Source of the DNA: Labilithrix sp.
Lineage (GTDB): Bacteria > Myxococcota_A > Polyangia > Polyangiales > Polyangiaceae
NCBI GenBank assembly: GCA_019637195.1
Contig: JAHBWA010000095.1
Span: 1-33,929, forward strand
DNA: 33,929 bases
Direction of reading: 5' to 3'
The notes under the pieces were generated by a model that made no database searches, was not told the origin of the DNA, and worked only from the letters and a program-made list of their open reading frames with translations. Numbering within the stretch: position 1 is the stretch's first letter; each line of letters begins with the position of its first letter. Position numbers and translations under genes: made by a program. This document shows, piece by piece, positions 1-8,320 of this stretch.

Positions 1-203
1 TTCACGTCGAAGATCGCCAGGTCGACCGGCGTGTTCGGGATCGCGAGGATCTCGATCGCGTGCTCGGCGGTCTCCGCGCCGATCACGCGGTAGCCCTCAC
101 CCTCGAGGACGAGCTGCAAGGTCCGCCGGATGTTCTTCTCGTCGTCGACGACGAGGATCGTCTTCACCGAAGCGCCGCTCGTGTCCGTCGTGGGCTGGGT
201 CAT
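1..203 (-). CDS. Response regulator, N-terminal receiver domain (partial)
   Basis: The gene starts at ATG 203 and runs off the left edge, so only 67 residues are visible. After a short polar leader the sequence is a CheY-like receiver start: a hydrophobic strand, TILVVDDEKN, with the acidic pair D20/D21, then helix RRTLQLVLEGEG and a second strand. D66 in LAIFDV is in the position of the phospho-accepting aspartate. This establishes a two-component receiver domain. The output domain (NtrC-type, DNA-binding or stand-alone) lies outside the window, so the target process is unknown. It reads in the same direction as the next gene. Confidence 0.85.
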   Translation of the reverse strand, partial: MTQPTTDTSGASVKTILVVDDEKNIRRTLQLVLEGEGYRVIGAETAEHAIEILAIPNTPVDLAIFDV

Positions 204-303
204 CGCCGCCAGAAGGTAGCACCGAGCAGGCTGTCGGGTGGCGCCGCCGTCGGTGCGGCGAGCGCACACGTCGAACGGGCGCGGCGCGAGAGCGGCGGGA
301 GCG

Positions 304-750
304 TCAGGCCGGGACGGGCACGGCGAGCTCGCGGACGCGCGCGTCGGTCTCGAGGACCGCGCCGGCGATCGTCATCGCCTCGTCGGCGAGCGGCGTCCCG
401 CGGACGTCGCCGCCCTTCGTCGCGCGCCCGACCTCGGCCGCGGGCCGCCCGGCGGCGTCGACGACCGAGAACGACGGCCCCGTGTCGAGCAGGCGGTACT
501 CGAGCGACACGGCCTCGCGGTCGTCTTCGGTCGTCCCGTCGAACCAGCTCCCGACCACCACGTCGAAGCGCGCCGCGCAGTCGCTCCGGCCGAGCGTCCA
601 CTCGACGAAGTAGCAGGCGCGAGGTCCGCCGTCGCGATACACGAAGCCCCACGCGGTGCGGCGCGACTTGCCGCAACAGGCGCAACGGCCCGAGCTCTTC
701 ATCGAGGCGGGCTCGATCTCGAGGGTCGGCGTGGCGTCGTCGTTCGTCAT
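304..750 (-). CDS. Hypothetical protein with N-terminal CxCC motif
   Basis: This is a 148-residue soluble protein with no signal peptide or membrane segment. Near residues 23-27 it has a cysteine motif CACCGK, followed by RTAWGFVYRDGGPRACYFV. That looks like a small Zn-ribbon or CxxC knuckle leading into a beta-rich domain. I cannot name the family. ATG 750 is used; an internal Met at residue 17 (MKSSGRCACC) would keep the motif and is an alternative start. It lies about 100 bp from the response regulator and 33 bp from the protease gene on the same strand. No function is inferred. Confidence 0.7.
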   Translation of the reverse strand: MTNDDATPTLEIEPASMKSSGRCACCGKSRRTAWGFVYRDGGPRACYFVEWTLGRSDCAARFDVVVGSWFDGTTEDDREAVSLEYRLLDTGPSFSVVDAAGRPAAEVGRATKGGDVRGTPLADEAMTIAGAVLETDARVRELAVPVPA

Positions 751-783
751 CGACCGAGGACGCTACCAGATCGCGCGGGCCGA

Positions 784-2082
784 TCAGAACGAGAGGCCGA
801 CGAGCACGCGGTGCGTCGAGTACTTCGGGTGGAGCACGTCGAGCGCGAACCCGTACGAGACCTCGAGCGAGGCGAGCTGGAGCGAGGCCTGCGCGAGCGG
901 CGCGATCCCGCCGCCGCGGATGTTCGTCGTCGTCGCGGCGAGGCCCGGCGGGGTGTCCGTGGTGATCGCGAGCCTCGTCTCCTGGCCGCGATCGATCGTC
1001 GCGAGGAGCCCGCCGCCGATCGTGAAGTACGTCGGGAGCGCGTAGGGGAGGAGGAGCACCCGGTAGCCGACCGTCAGCTCGCCGAAGAGCCTCCGCACCG
1101 AGCGGTCGACGATCGGCGCGGCGGTCTCGCCCTTGCCGGCGAACGTCATTCCGACGCGCGCCGTGATCGCGATGCGGTCATAGCCGACGACGCTGCCGCC
1201 GAGGTAGAAGCCGAGGTAGGACGACGCGTCCGAGTGCCACGCGAGGCCGAGCGCGCCGTCGCGCGCGAGCCAGCGGCCGTGGTACTTCGGGCCGCCGATG
1301 CGCTCGGTCAGCTTGGTGAGGTGATGGACCGGGACGCCGAAGCCGATGCGCGACTCGAGCAGGCGGTCGGCGACGCCGATCACCTTACCGTCGCACGTGA
1401 GCATCGGCCCGCCGGAGTTGCCGGGTGAGAGGACGGCGTCGGTCTGGATGAAGGCGTCGCTCTTCGCGCTGACGATGCCCTGCGAGACGCTGAAGTTGAG
1501 CAGCCCCTCGAGCTCGTTCGAGAAGCGCGCGAGATCGCCGTAGGGGTTGCCGATGGCGAGGATGGGCGAGCCGACGCTGACGTCGTCGCGCGCGACCAGC
1601 GGAGGCGCGTCGGTGGGCTCGGAGAGCTCGAGGAGCGCGAGGTCGTGGGCCTCGTCGACGGCGACGACCTCGGCCTCCATCGACTTGCCGCCGGGGAACT
1701 CGACGCGCACGTCGCGCCCGAGGTCCACGACGTGGAGCGCCGTCGCGACGTGCGTGTTGTCGCGGAACACGAACCCGGTGCCGAGCGAGCCGTCCGGACG
1801 GGTGATCCGCACGACGCTCGGCTTGGTCGCCTTGTAGACGTGCTCGATGAAGGCGGGCTCGCACGGCGGCCCGCGATCGTCGTCGCTCACCGGCAGAGGA
1901 GCGCGCGGCGGGGCGGGGGCGGGGAGCGCCGTTGCGGGCGGGGGAGACGCCGGCGCCGGTAGGGGAGCCGGGAGTACGGGCGCCGCCGGCGCGGGCGACG
2001 GCGGCGGCTCGTCCGCGAGCGCGACGCGGCTGACGAGCAGCGTCAGGAGGCAAGCGCCGACCGCTCGCCGGCGGCGCCTCAC
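784..2082 (-). CDS. HtrA-like trypsin-family serine protease with predicted C-terminal beta-barrel
   Basis: This 432-residue exported protein has a signal peptide (residues 1-23, arginine-rich n-region, ending ALA-D) and a proline/alanine-rich linker to about 70. A trypsin-like domain follows (about 78-262) with the full triad visible: H117 in TALHVV, D147 in EAHDLALLEL and S223 in PGNSGGP. No PDZ domain follows. Instead, residues 265-432 are alternating aromatic/small strands (LGFYLGGSVVGYD, FGELTVGYRVLLLPYAL, ASLQLASLEVSYGFALDV) ending in LVGLSF. The terminal Phe is typical of outer-membrane barrels. The barrel is inferred from pattern only. The GTG start at 2082 overlaps the bamD stop as GTGA, implying translational coupling. 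The probable role is envelope proteolysis or quality control. Confidence 0.85.
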   Translation of the reverse strand: MRRRRRAVGACLLTLLVSRVALADEPPPSPAPAAPVLPAPLPAPASPPPATALPAPAPPRAPLPVSDDDRGPPCEPAFIEHVYKATKPSVVRITRPDGSLGTGFVFRDNTHVATALHVVDLGRDVRVEFPGGKSMEAEVVAVDEAHDLALLELSEPTDAPPLVARDDVSVGSPILAIGNPYGDLARFSNELEGLLNFSVSQGIVSAKSDAFIQTDAVLSPGNSGGPMLTCDGKVIGVADRLLESRIGFGVPVHHLTKLTERIGGPKYHGRWLARDGALGLAWHSDASSYLGFYLGGSVVGYDRIAITARVGMTFAGKGETAAPIVDRSVRRLFGELTVGYRVLLLPYALPTYFTIGGGLLATIDRGQETRLAITTDTPPGLAATTTNIRGGGIAPLAQASLQLASLEVSYGFALDVLHPKYSTHRVLVGLSF

Positions 2083-2912
2083 ACGCCGCGCCCCTGCATG
2101 TACGCCAGGAAGTTGTTCGCCTGCACGACGAGCGGGCTCCGCGGGTAGTCGCGCAGCAGCGCGTCGAACGACTCGCGCGCCTCGGGGTACTTCTTCATCT
2201 TCAGGTAGACCTCGCCGAGGAGCAGCAGCGCCTCCGCCTCGAGGCCCGAGTCGAGCGCCTCGTCCGGACCGCGGAGCGACGGCCCTCCGGCGAAGTTCCG
2301 CATCGCGTACTGGATGCGGTAGACCGCCGCCTGGAAGTTGTCGCGCGCGAGGTAGAACCGGGCGACGTAGAGCTCGTGGCGCATCAGCCGCGCCGTCACC
2401 TCGATGAGGAGCTCGCGGATCTTCGGCGACTCTTTGCTGTCGGGGTAGTCGTGGACGTACCCCTTGAGCTCGCGGAAGGCGTCGAGGATGACCGCCTGAT
2501 CGCGCTCGTCGGCGGTGGGGAGGAGGAACGACTCGCTGATCTGCTTGTACTGCGCCTCGGCGATGCGCGAGCGGGCGTAGCCGACCTCTTCCGGGTCCGA
2601 GCGGTGGTCGTGGACGAACTGGCGGTAGCCGCGGATCGCCTCGGTGAACTTTTCTTGCTCGAAATCGGCGTCGGCGATGCGGAGCTCCGCGAGCTTCGCG
2701 TACTTCGAGTAGTGGTACTTCCGCTTCACCTCGCGGAAGAGCGTCTGCGACTCGAGCCAGTTGTGCGACTGGAACTCCTTCATCGCCTCGTCGTACGCGC
2801 GCTTCGCGTCGGCGCTGTAGCTGAGAGCCGTGCGTGGCTCTTGCTGCTCGCAGCCGAGCGCCACGGCGGAGAGCGCCACGGCGAGGACGACGACTGCGAC
2901 GGGCCGAAACAT
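2079..2912 (-). CDS. bamD: Outer membrane assembly lipoprotein BamD
   Basis: This is a 277-residue lipoprotein. The signal peptide ends in lipobox ALGC with lipid-accepting C21. The mature part is all-helical TPR: YDEAMKEFQSHNWLESQTLFREVKRKY, repeats containing ELRIADADFEQEKFTEAIRGYRQF, and a last repeat LLGEVYLKMKKYPEARESFDALL. BamD is the essential TPR lipoprotein of the BAM complex that inserts beta-barrel proteins into the outer membrane, and length and architecture match the family. I chose ATG 2912 over the longer upstream reading frame because only this start yields a lipoprotein signal. Its stop overlaps the start of the protease-barrel gene, so the two are probably co-translated. Confidence 0.88.
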   Translation of the reverse strand: MFRPVAVVVLAVALSAVALGCEQQEPRTALSYSADAKRAYDEAMKEFQSHNWLESQTLFREVKRKYHYSKYAKLAELRIADADFEQEKFTEAIRGYRQFVHDHRSDPEEVGYARSRIAEAQYKQISESFLLPTADERDQAVILDAFRELKGYVHDYPDSKESPKIRELLIEVTARLMRHELYVARFYLARDNFQAAVYRIQYAMRNFAGGPSLRGPDEALDSGLEAEALLLLGEVYLKMKKYPEARESFDALLRDYPRSPLVVQANNFLAYMQGRGV

Positions 2913-3034
2913 CGGGAAACGCCTTACCACGCCTTCCGCCGGAAGCGGATCGCTTCGATGAGGCGGGGCCACCCGGAGCCCGACGCCCGACCGACGCGTG
3001 TTCGATGCGCCGGCCCGCGATCGCGTTCTACTTC

Positions 3035-3412
3035 CTACTTCTCGCCGCGCCACCGGACGATCCGCCACGCGGGCGGCTCGTCGTCGGCCTTCGCCTGCCG
3101 GTAGACCGTGCGGACGATGAGCCGCACCTTCTCGGCGAGGTCGGGCGGGGGCGTCGCGGCGCCGCTCTCCGCCGCGCCGAGGGTGACGGTGACCTCCCCG
3201 GCGGCGTCGACGGTGACGCGGATCGGGAAGCTCGCGTCGGGGACGTGCGCCGCGCCGGCGTAGCTCCACGGAGGTTCGGAGCGCGACTTGTCACGCTCGA
3301 TCTGGATACGTACCCCCGTCTCCGGGCGATCTCCGGCGATCGGCACGTCGCCCGAGTAGCACAACTTGGGGTCGCCCGGAGGACCCCGGTCGGGTAGAAG
3401 TGAGGACGCCAT
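3035..3412 (-). CDS. Small hypothetical protein divergent from greA
   Basis: Up to 125 residues are encoded. The C-terminal ~90 residues look like a genuine folded domain: ASFPIRVTVDAAGEVTVTL, then an acidic/proline turn and a charged helix DLAEKVRLIVRTVYRQAKADDE, ending RIVRWRGEK. No family is recognised. The start is unclear. ATG 3412 overlaps the greA ATG at 3411 in a CCATGG site on opposite strands, and neither it nor the in-frame TTG 3364 has a convincing ribosome-binding site. A start near 3364 would leave room for a greA promoter. It is co-directional with bamD, 122 bp upstream of it. Confidence 0.5.
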   Translation of the reverse strand: MASSLLPDRGPPGDPKLCYSGDVPIAGDRPETGVRIQIERDKSRSEPPWSYAGAAHVPDASFPIRVTVDAAGEVTVTLGAAESGAATPPPDLAEKVRLIVRTVYRQAKADDEPPAWRIVRWRGEK

Positions 3413-3887
3413 GGTCGAGAAGAACCCGATCACCCCCGAGGGCGCCCAGAAGCTTCGCGACGAGCTCCACCGCCGCAAGACCGTCGATCGTCCGCAAATC
3501 ACGCAGATGATCGCCGAGGCGCGCGCGCACGGAGACCTCAGCGAGAACGCCGAGTATCACGCGGCCCGCGAGCGCGGCGGCTTCAACGAAGGTCGAATCA
3601 AGGAGCTCGAGGACAAGATCGCGCGCGCCGAGATCATCGATCCGGCCAAGCTCGCGGGCGACCGCGTGGCGTTCGGGGCGCGCGTGAAGCTCCTCAACAC
3701 CGCGACCGACGAGGAGGTGACCTACCGCATCCTCGGCGCCGACGAGGCGGACATCAACGAGGGCTCGATCAGCGTCACCGCGCCGATCGCGAAGTCGTTG
3801 CTCGGCAAGGAGGTCGGCGACGAGGTGAAGATCCGGACGCCCGCCGGTGAGCGCGTTTACGAGATCCTCGAGGTCGAGTTCAAATAG
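3411..3887 (+). CDS. greA: Transcription elongation factor GreA
   Basis: This 158-residue protein has the usual GreA length. The N-terminal coiled coil carries the family signature ITQMIAEARAHGDLSENAEY followed by HAARERGGFNEGRI, including the acidic tip that enters the RNA polymerase secondary channel and stimulates cleavage of backtracked RNA. The C-terminal FKBP-like domain follows (RVAFGARVKLLNTATDEEVTYRILG ... SLLGKEVGDEVKIRTPAGERVYEILEVEF). ATG 3411 is preceded by AGTGAGG at suitable spacing and gives the canonical MVEKNPITPEG start; a longer in-frame start at 3366 is not needed. It is followed after 8 bp by the sulfatase-like gene, so the two may share a transcript. Confidence 0.95.
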   Translation: MVEKNPITPEGAQKLRDELHRRKTVDRPQITQMIAEARAHGDLSENAEYHAARERGGFNEGRIKELEDKIARAEIIDPAKLAGDRVAFGARVKLLNTATDEEVTYRILGADEADINEGSISVTAPIAKSLLGKEVGDEVKIRTPAGERVYEILEVEFK

Positions 3888-3895
3888 TCGCGGGC

Positions 3896-6889
3896 GTGTC
3901 GTTCCTGCGCCTCCGGCGGTTCGATCGCGACGTCGGGCTCGTGCTCGCGTCGTTCGTCGTCTTGCTGGCGCTCGAGAACCTCGCGATCGGCCTGGGGTGG
4001 CGGCCCGAGTTCGCGAGCCCCTCCGAGATGGGGAGCGCGCGACTCTACCTGTCGCCCATCGCGCTCGCGCTCTCGATCCCGATCGCGATCGCGTCGGTCC
4101 TCCTCGCGCGGCTCGCCGAGTGGCGGCGCCCGTGGGCGGTCGCGCTCGTCGGAGCGCTCGGCGGCGCGGCGCTCGCGCTCGGCGTGTCGACGGGCCGGCG
4201 CATGGCCAGCGCCGCCGTGCGCGCGCCGTTCGTCGTCGTCCTCGCGGCGCTCGTCGGTCTCGCCGCCTGGCTCCTCGCGTGGCTCTTGCCCCGGGCGCGT
4301 CCGGGCGTCGTGGCCGGCCTCGGCACGATCGCGGCCGCTCTCGCGTGGCTCGCCGACGCGTTCGTGGTGCCGCGGCTCTACCCGGCGTTCCACGTGGCGC
4401 TCTTCTTCGTCACGCTCCTCTCCTGGGCCGCGACGTCGCGGCTCTTCGCGCGCCGGCCGCGGAGCGTCGTCACGCCGATCGCGTTCGGCGGCATCCTCGT
4501 CGCGGCCGCCTCGCTGGCCTGGTCGCCGCACGCCGCGGTCAAGCTCGGGACGGAGGACAACCTCCGCCGGGTCATGATCGAGCACGCGCCCGTCCTCGGG
4601 CGCTCGGTGCGCGTCGCGAGCCAGATGGCGCCGCCGCCGCCGATCGAGGAGGACGCGGCCAGCGAGGCGACGCTGGCCGCGCTCCGCGCGCAGCAGGGGG
4701 GCCCGTCGCTCGGCTGGCACGGGCGCGACGTCGTCCTCGTCACCATCGACGCGCTCCGCGCCGACCACGTCTCGTCCTACGGCTACGCGCGAAAGACGAC
4801 CCCGAACATCGACGCGCTGGCGGCCCGCGGCGCGCGGTTCGAGCGCGCCTACTGCCCGACGCCGCACACCTCGTACTCGATCGCGTCGCTGATGACCGGC
4901 AAGTACATGAAGCCGCTCCTCGCGCTCGGCTCCGAGGAGGACACGAGCGAGACGTGGCCCGTGCAGCTCCGGCGCTACGGCTACCGCACCGCGGCGTTCT
5001 ATCCGCCGGCGGTCTTCTTCATCGACGAGCACCGCTTCCGTCGGATGCGCGACGAGAACCTGGGCTTCGAATACAAGAAAGAAGAGTTCGCCGCGGCCGA
5101 TCTCCGGCGCGCGCAGATCGATCGCTACCTGTCGGCCGCGCCGAAGGACAAGCCGATCTTCATGTGGGTGCACCTTTTCGAGCCCCACGAGCCCTACGAG
5201 GCGCACCCCGAGTTCCCGTTCGAGGGCGACCCGCGCGTCGACGCCTACGACAGCGAGGTCGCCGCGGCCGACGCGCTCGTCGGCGACATCGTCGCGCTGG
5301 TCGAGGCGAAGCGTCCGCCCGGTACGGTGTTCATCGTCAGCGCGGATCACGGCGAGGAGCACGGCGACCACGGCGGTCGCTACCACGGCACGACGGTCTA
5401 CGAGGAGCAGGTGAGGGTGCCCCTCGTCGTCGTCGGCCCCGGCGTCGCGCCGCGCGTGATCCGGCCGCCGGTGCAGACGATCGATCTCCTGCCGACGGTG
5501 CTCGCGGCGCTCGACGTCCCGGTCCCGCCGCGCGTCCGGGGCAGGGACCTCGGCCGGGCGCTCCTCGGCGCCGAGCCCGCGACCGAGCAGGGGCTCGCGT
5601 TCGCCGAGACCGACGACTACACGCTGGTCGCCCGCGGCGACGACCGGCTCGTCTGCGCGCGCAAGATCGGCTCGTGCACGCTGTTCGACGTCGCGCGCGA
5701 TCCGGCGCAGACGCGGCCGTTCAACGACGAGCGGCGCGAGCGCGTCGAGGAGCTGAAGAAGCTCACGGCGGCGATCGAGCGCGAGACCGGGAAGCTCGAG
5801 ATCTCCGGGCTGCCGGACGCGCTCCGCCGGGGCCTTCAAGGCGATCGCGACGCCGCCGAGGACGTCGCGCCCCTCCTCGACGACGCGCGGGTCGACATCC
5901 GGCGCCTCGCCGCGCGCTGCGCGTTCAAGCTCGCCGCGCCCGAGATGGCGGCGCAGCTCGAGCGCGCCGAGGCGCGCGACGACGACGACGAGGTCCGGCG
6001 CTGGAGCTCGCTGGCGCGACTCCGCCTCGACCGCGGAGAGCCGCCGTCGCGAGCGCGCCTCGACGCCGCGGCGAGCGCGCTGCGGTCGAGCGATCCCGAC
6101 GAGGCGTACGCCGCCGCGCTCGCGCTCGGCGAGCAGGGCGACGCGAGGGGAGAGCCCGCGCTGCTCGCGCGGTGGTCCGCCGCCTTCCTCCCGGGCGCGC
6201 CCGCGGCCGGCGAGCTCGAGGACGCGCGCGAGATCCTGGGCGCGTTCGCGATCCTCCGCTCGAAGAACGCCGTCCCGCTGCTGACGCGATCGCTCGACGA
6301 CGTGCGCCTGCGCCCGCACGTCGTCGAGGCGCTCGGCGAGATCGGCGACTTTCGCGCGAAGGACCCGCTGCTCGAGATCTTCGCCGAAGAGCGCTACGTG
6401 CATCTGCGCCCGCTCGAAGCGCGGACGCTCTTCAAGCTCGGGGCCCGCGACAAGCTCGCGCCCGCGCTGACGCGCTTCGCGGGCACGCCGGAGCCGCTCG
6501 CGGAGGCGATCGTCGTCGCGCACGACGCGAAGATCCTGACGCACGAGCGCGGCGCTTGGATCGCGCCCGGCCCGCCGAGCGCCGAGGTCGCCGTACGGCT
6601 CCGCGTGACGAAGGCAGGCCCGGGGCGCCTGCTCGCGCTCGCGGCGGAGAGCGCGGCGCACGGGGACCTCGACGGTGCGATCGACGGAGCGCCGCTCGGC
6701 CCGACGACGATCGCGGGCCGCGTGTACGTCGTCGAGGTGCCCGGCGTGGCGGGCCGCGACGTGCCGGTGAGGGTGACGAGCCCCGGCGGCCTCGTCGCGC
6801 TGTGGCTCGTCCCGCGCTCCGAGGAGATCCCGCCCCCGCCTCCGCAGGCCTGGGACGCGGGGGCCTCCTCCGACGAGATCCCGCCCTGA
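3896..6889 (+). CDS. Membrane sulfatase-like (alkaline phosphatase superfamily) protein with HEAT repeats
   Basis: This 997-residue protein starts at GTG 3896, 8 bp after greA. Residues 10-210 contain about seven hydrophobic segments. From about 277 to 580 there is an alkaline-phosphatase-superfamily domain: VLVTIDALRADHVSSYGY binds metal, PHTSYSIASLMTG places T325 where sulfatases have the Cys/Ser nucleophile, and SADHGEEHGDHGG (D484, H485) supplies further metal ligands. A Thr nucleophile is known in phosphoethanolamine and lipoteichoic acid transferases of this superfamily, so transferase or phosphodiesterase activity is as likely as sulfatase. Residues ~630-880 are HEAT-like helical repeats (VDIRRLAARCAFKLA, RPHVVEALGEIGDF). 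A small beta-rich domain and a proline-rich tail end the protein. Substrate is unknown. Confidence 0.82.
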   Translation: MSFLRLRRFDRDVGLVLASFVVLLALENLAIGLGWRPEFASPSEMGSARLYLSPIALALSIPIAIASVLLARLAEWRRPWAVALVGALGGAALALGVSTGRRMASAAVRAPFVVVLAALVGLAAWLLAWLLPRARPGVVAGLGTIAAALAWLADAFVVPRLYPAFHVALFFVTLLSWAATSRLFARRPRSVVTPIAFGGILVAAASLAWSPHAAVKLGTEDNLRRVMIEHAPVLGRSVRVASQMAPPPPIEEDAASEATLAALRAQQGGPSLGWHGRDVVLVTIDALRADHVSSYGYARKTTPNIDALAARGARFERAYCPTPHTSYSIASLMTGKYMKPLLALGSEEDTSETWPVQLRRYGYRTAAFYPPAVFFIDEHRFRRMRDENLGFEYKKEEFAAADLRRAQIDRYLSAAPKDKPIFMWVHLFEPHEPYEAHPEFPFEGDPRVDAYDSEVAAADALVGDIVALVEAKRPPGTVFIVSADHGEEHGDHGGRYHGTTVYEEQVRVPLVVVGPGVAPRVIRPPVQTIDLLPTVLAALDVPVPPRVRGRDLGRALLGAEPATEQGLAFAETDDYTLVARGDDRLVCARKIGSCTLFDVARDPAQTRPFNDERRERVEELKKLTAAIERETGKLEISGLPDALRRGLQGDRDAAEDVAPLLDDARVDIRRLAARCAFKLAAPEMAAQLERAEARDDDDEVRRWSSLARLRLDRGEPPSRARLDAAASALRSSDPDEAYAAALALGEQGDARGEPALLARWSAAFLPGAPAAGELEDAREILGAFAILRSKNAVPLLTRSLDDVRLRPHVVEALGEIGDFRAKDPLLEIFAEERYVHLRPLEARTLFKLGARDKLAPALTRFAGTPEPLAEAIVVAHDAKILTHERGAWIAPGPPSAEVAVRLRVTKAGPGRLLALAAESAAHGDLDGAIDGAPLGPTTIAGRVYVVEVPGVAGRDVPVRVTSPGGLVALWLVPRSEEIPPPPPQAWDAGASSDEIPP

Positions 6890-7030
6890 CGGCGCGCGAT
6901 CCGCGGCGATCCGCCGGCGACCGATCGCCTCGGGCCGGCAAAAGTGCCTGGAAATCGCGGGCCCGCGCTCCGGTCCGACGCTGGAAACCTGGGCTCGACG
7001 GCTCGGGACGCTGAGGCTATTGTCCCCCGC

Positions 7031-8320
7031 GTGAGCGACGAAAAGCGCAGCGAAGACGAGAAGGACGGCAAGGTCGAGGTCGAAGACGAGGCTCGCGCGG
7101 TCGCACCGGACGCCGGCGAGGCCCGCGGTGAGGACGACGGAGACGTCGCCGTCGCCGAGCGGCCCGCGGACGCCGACGCGTCGTCGTCGGACGACGGCGA
7201 GGACGACGACGTCGCCAACCCGGCCGCGATCGCGCGCCGTGTCGCCGCGCTGGGCGCCGACGACGCCTCCGAGGAGCTCGCCCGCGAGGAGGAGCGCAAG
7301 CTCGCCGAGCGCCGCGCCTCGAAGAAGAAGGGCAAGAAGAAGGGCGGCCTCGAGGTCGCCGCGTCGAAGAAGCTCTCCAAGATCGGCACGCGCGCGGAGC
7401 CGAAGCGCCGCGTCGCCGTCGCCGCCGACGCCGACCCGCTCATCGAGCGCACCGCGAAGCTGAGCGAGTGGGCGAAGAAGAACCAGAAGCTCGTGCAGGT
7501 CGTCGGCGCCGCCGTCCTGGTCGGTCTCCTCGGCTTCGCCGGCTACCTCTACTACGACAACAAGCGCGAGACCGAGGCGTCGCTCGGGCTGGCCAAGGCC
7601 GTCGAGGCGCAGCGCGCGCAGATCGGCGAGCCGAAGAAGGACGACGACGACGAGGACAGCCACGAGCTGCACTTCAAGACGTTCGACGAGCGCCGCGCGG
7701 CCGCGCTCAAGCAGTACAAAGAGGTCCAGTCGAAGTTCCCGCGCACCGGCGCGGCGATCCTCTCGCGGCTCGCCGAGGGCTCGCTGCTCCTCGATCAGCG
7801 CGACGCCGACGGCGCGCTCGCGGCCTTCAACGACGTGAAGGGCTCCGCGCTCGCCGCCGCCGACGCCGAGGTGAAGGGCAGGGCGCTCGAGGGGATCGGC
7901 TTCGCGCACGAGCTCAAGGCGCAGGCCGCGCCCGACGCGAAGGACGCGGCGCTCGACGCCGCGCTCGCCGCGTACACGGAGCTCGAGAGCGCCGTGGACG
8001 CGAAGGGCTTCACGGAGCTCGCGATGTACCACCAGGCCCGCGTGCTCATGGCCAAGGGCGACAAGGACAAGGCGAAGGAGATCCTCCTCAACCTGAAGAA
8101 GCGCTTCGACGTGGGCGAGGATCCGATCGCGCCCGGCCTGCCGGCGCCGCCGAGCTTCCCGTTCTTGAAGGAGGTCGCGATGGACCGCCTGCACGAGATC
8201 GATCCCGCGGCGGCGCCGAAGACGCACCCGGGCGCGGGGGGCGGCGGCATGAACCTCTCGCCGGCGCAGATCCGCAAGATGATGGAAGACATGCAGAAGA
8301 GGCAGGGGGGCGGGCATTGA
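7031..8320 (+). CDS. YfgM-like TPR membrane protein with acidic N-terminal domain
   Basis: This 429-residue protein starts at GTG 7031, where the protein-like sequence begins (VSDEKRSEDEKDGK). Residues 1-65 are strongly acidic and disordered. Residues 80-120 are Lys-rich (KKKGKKKGG). One transmembrane helix (about 154-175, QVVGAAVLVGLLGFAGYLYY) is followed by a TPR-type region to ~395 (AALKQYKEVQSKFPRTGAAILSRLAEG; HQARVLMAKGDKDKAKEILL) and a Gly/Met/Gln tail. The topology predicted is N-in with TPRs outside, as in YfgM, an ancillary SecYEG chaperone-network protein. The 3' end overlaps the bamB start, reproducing the yfgM-bamB order of E. coli. The charged N-terminal extension of ~150 residues is unusual. 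Confidence 0.72.
   Translation: MSDEKRSEDEKDGKVEVEDEARAVAPDAGEARGEDDGDVAVAERPADADASSSDDGEDDDVANPAAIARRVAALGADDASEELAREEERKLAERRASKKKGKKKGGLEVAASKKLSKIGTRAEPKRRVAVAADADPLIERTAKLSEWAKKNQKLVQVVGAAVLVGLLGFAGYLYYDNKRETEASLGLAKAVEAQRAQIGEPKKDDDDEDSHELHFKTFDERRAAALKQYKEVQSKFPRTGAAILSRLAEGSLLLDQRDADGALAAFNDVKGSALAAADAEVKGRALEGIGFAHELKAQAAPDAKDAALDAALAAYTELESAVDAKGFTELAMYHQARVLMAKGDKDKAKEILLNLKKRFDVGEDPIAPGLPAPPSFPFLKEVAMDRLHEIDPAAAPKTHPGAGGGGMNLSPAQIRKMMEDMQKRQGGGH

Noticed and set aside
2912..3269. N-terminal extension of BamD up to 3269
   Set aside because: The 119 extra residues are Arg/Gly-rich nonsense and would hide the lipoprotein signal that begins at ATG 2912.
3857..8317. Very long open frame (about 1,486 codons) on the minus strand opposite the sulfatase and YfgM-like genes
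   Set aside because: Its product is almost only Arg, Ala, Asp, Glu and Leu with no domain. It mirrors the codon bias of the real plus-strand genes, a usual artefact in GC-rich DNA.
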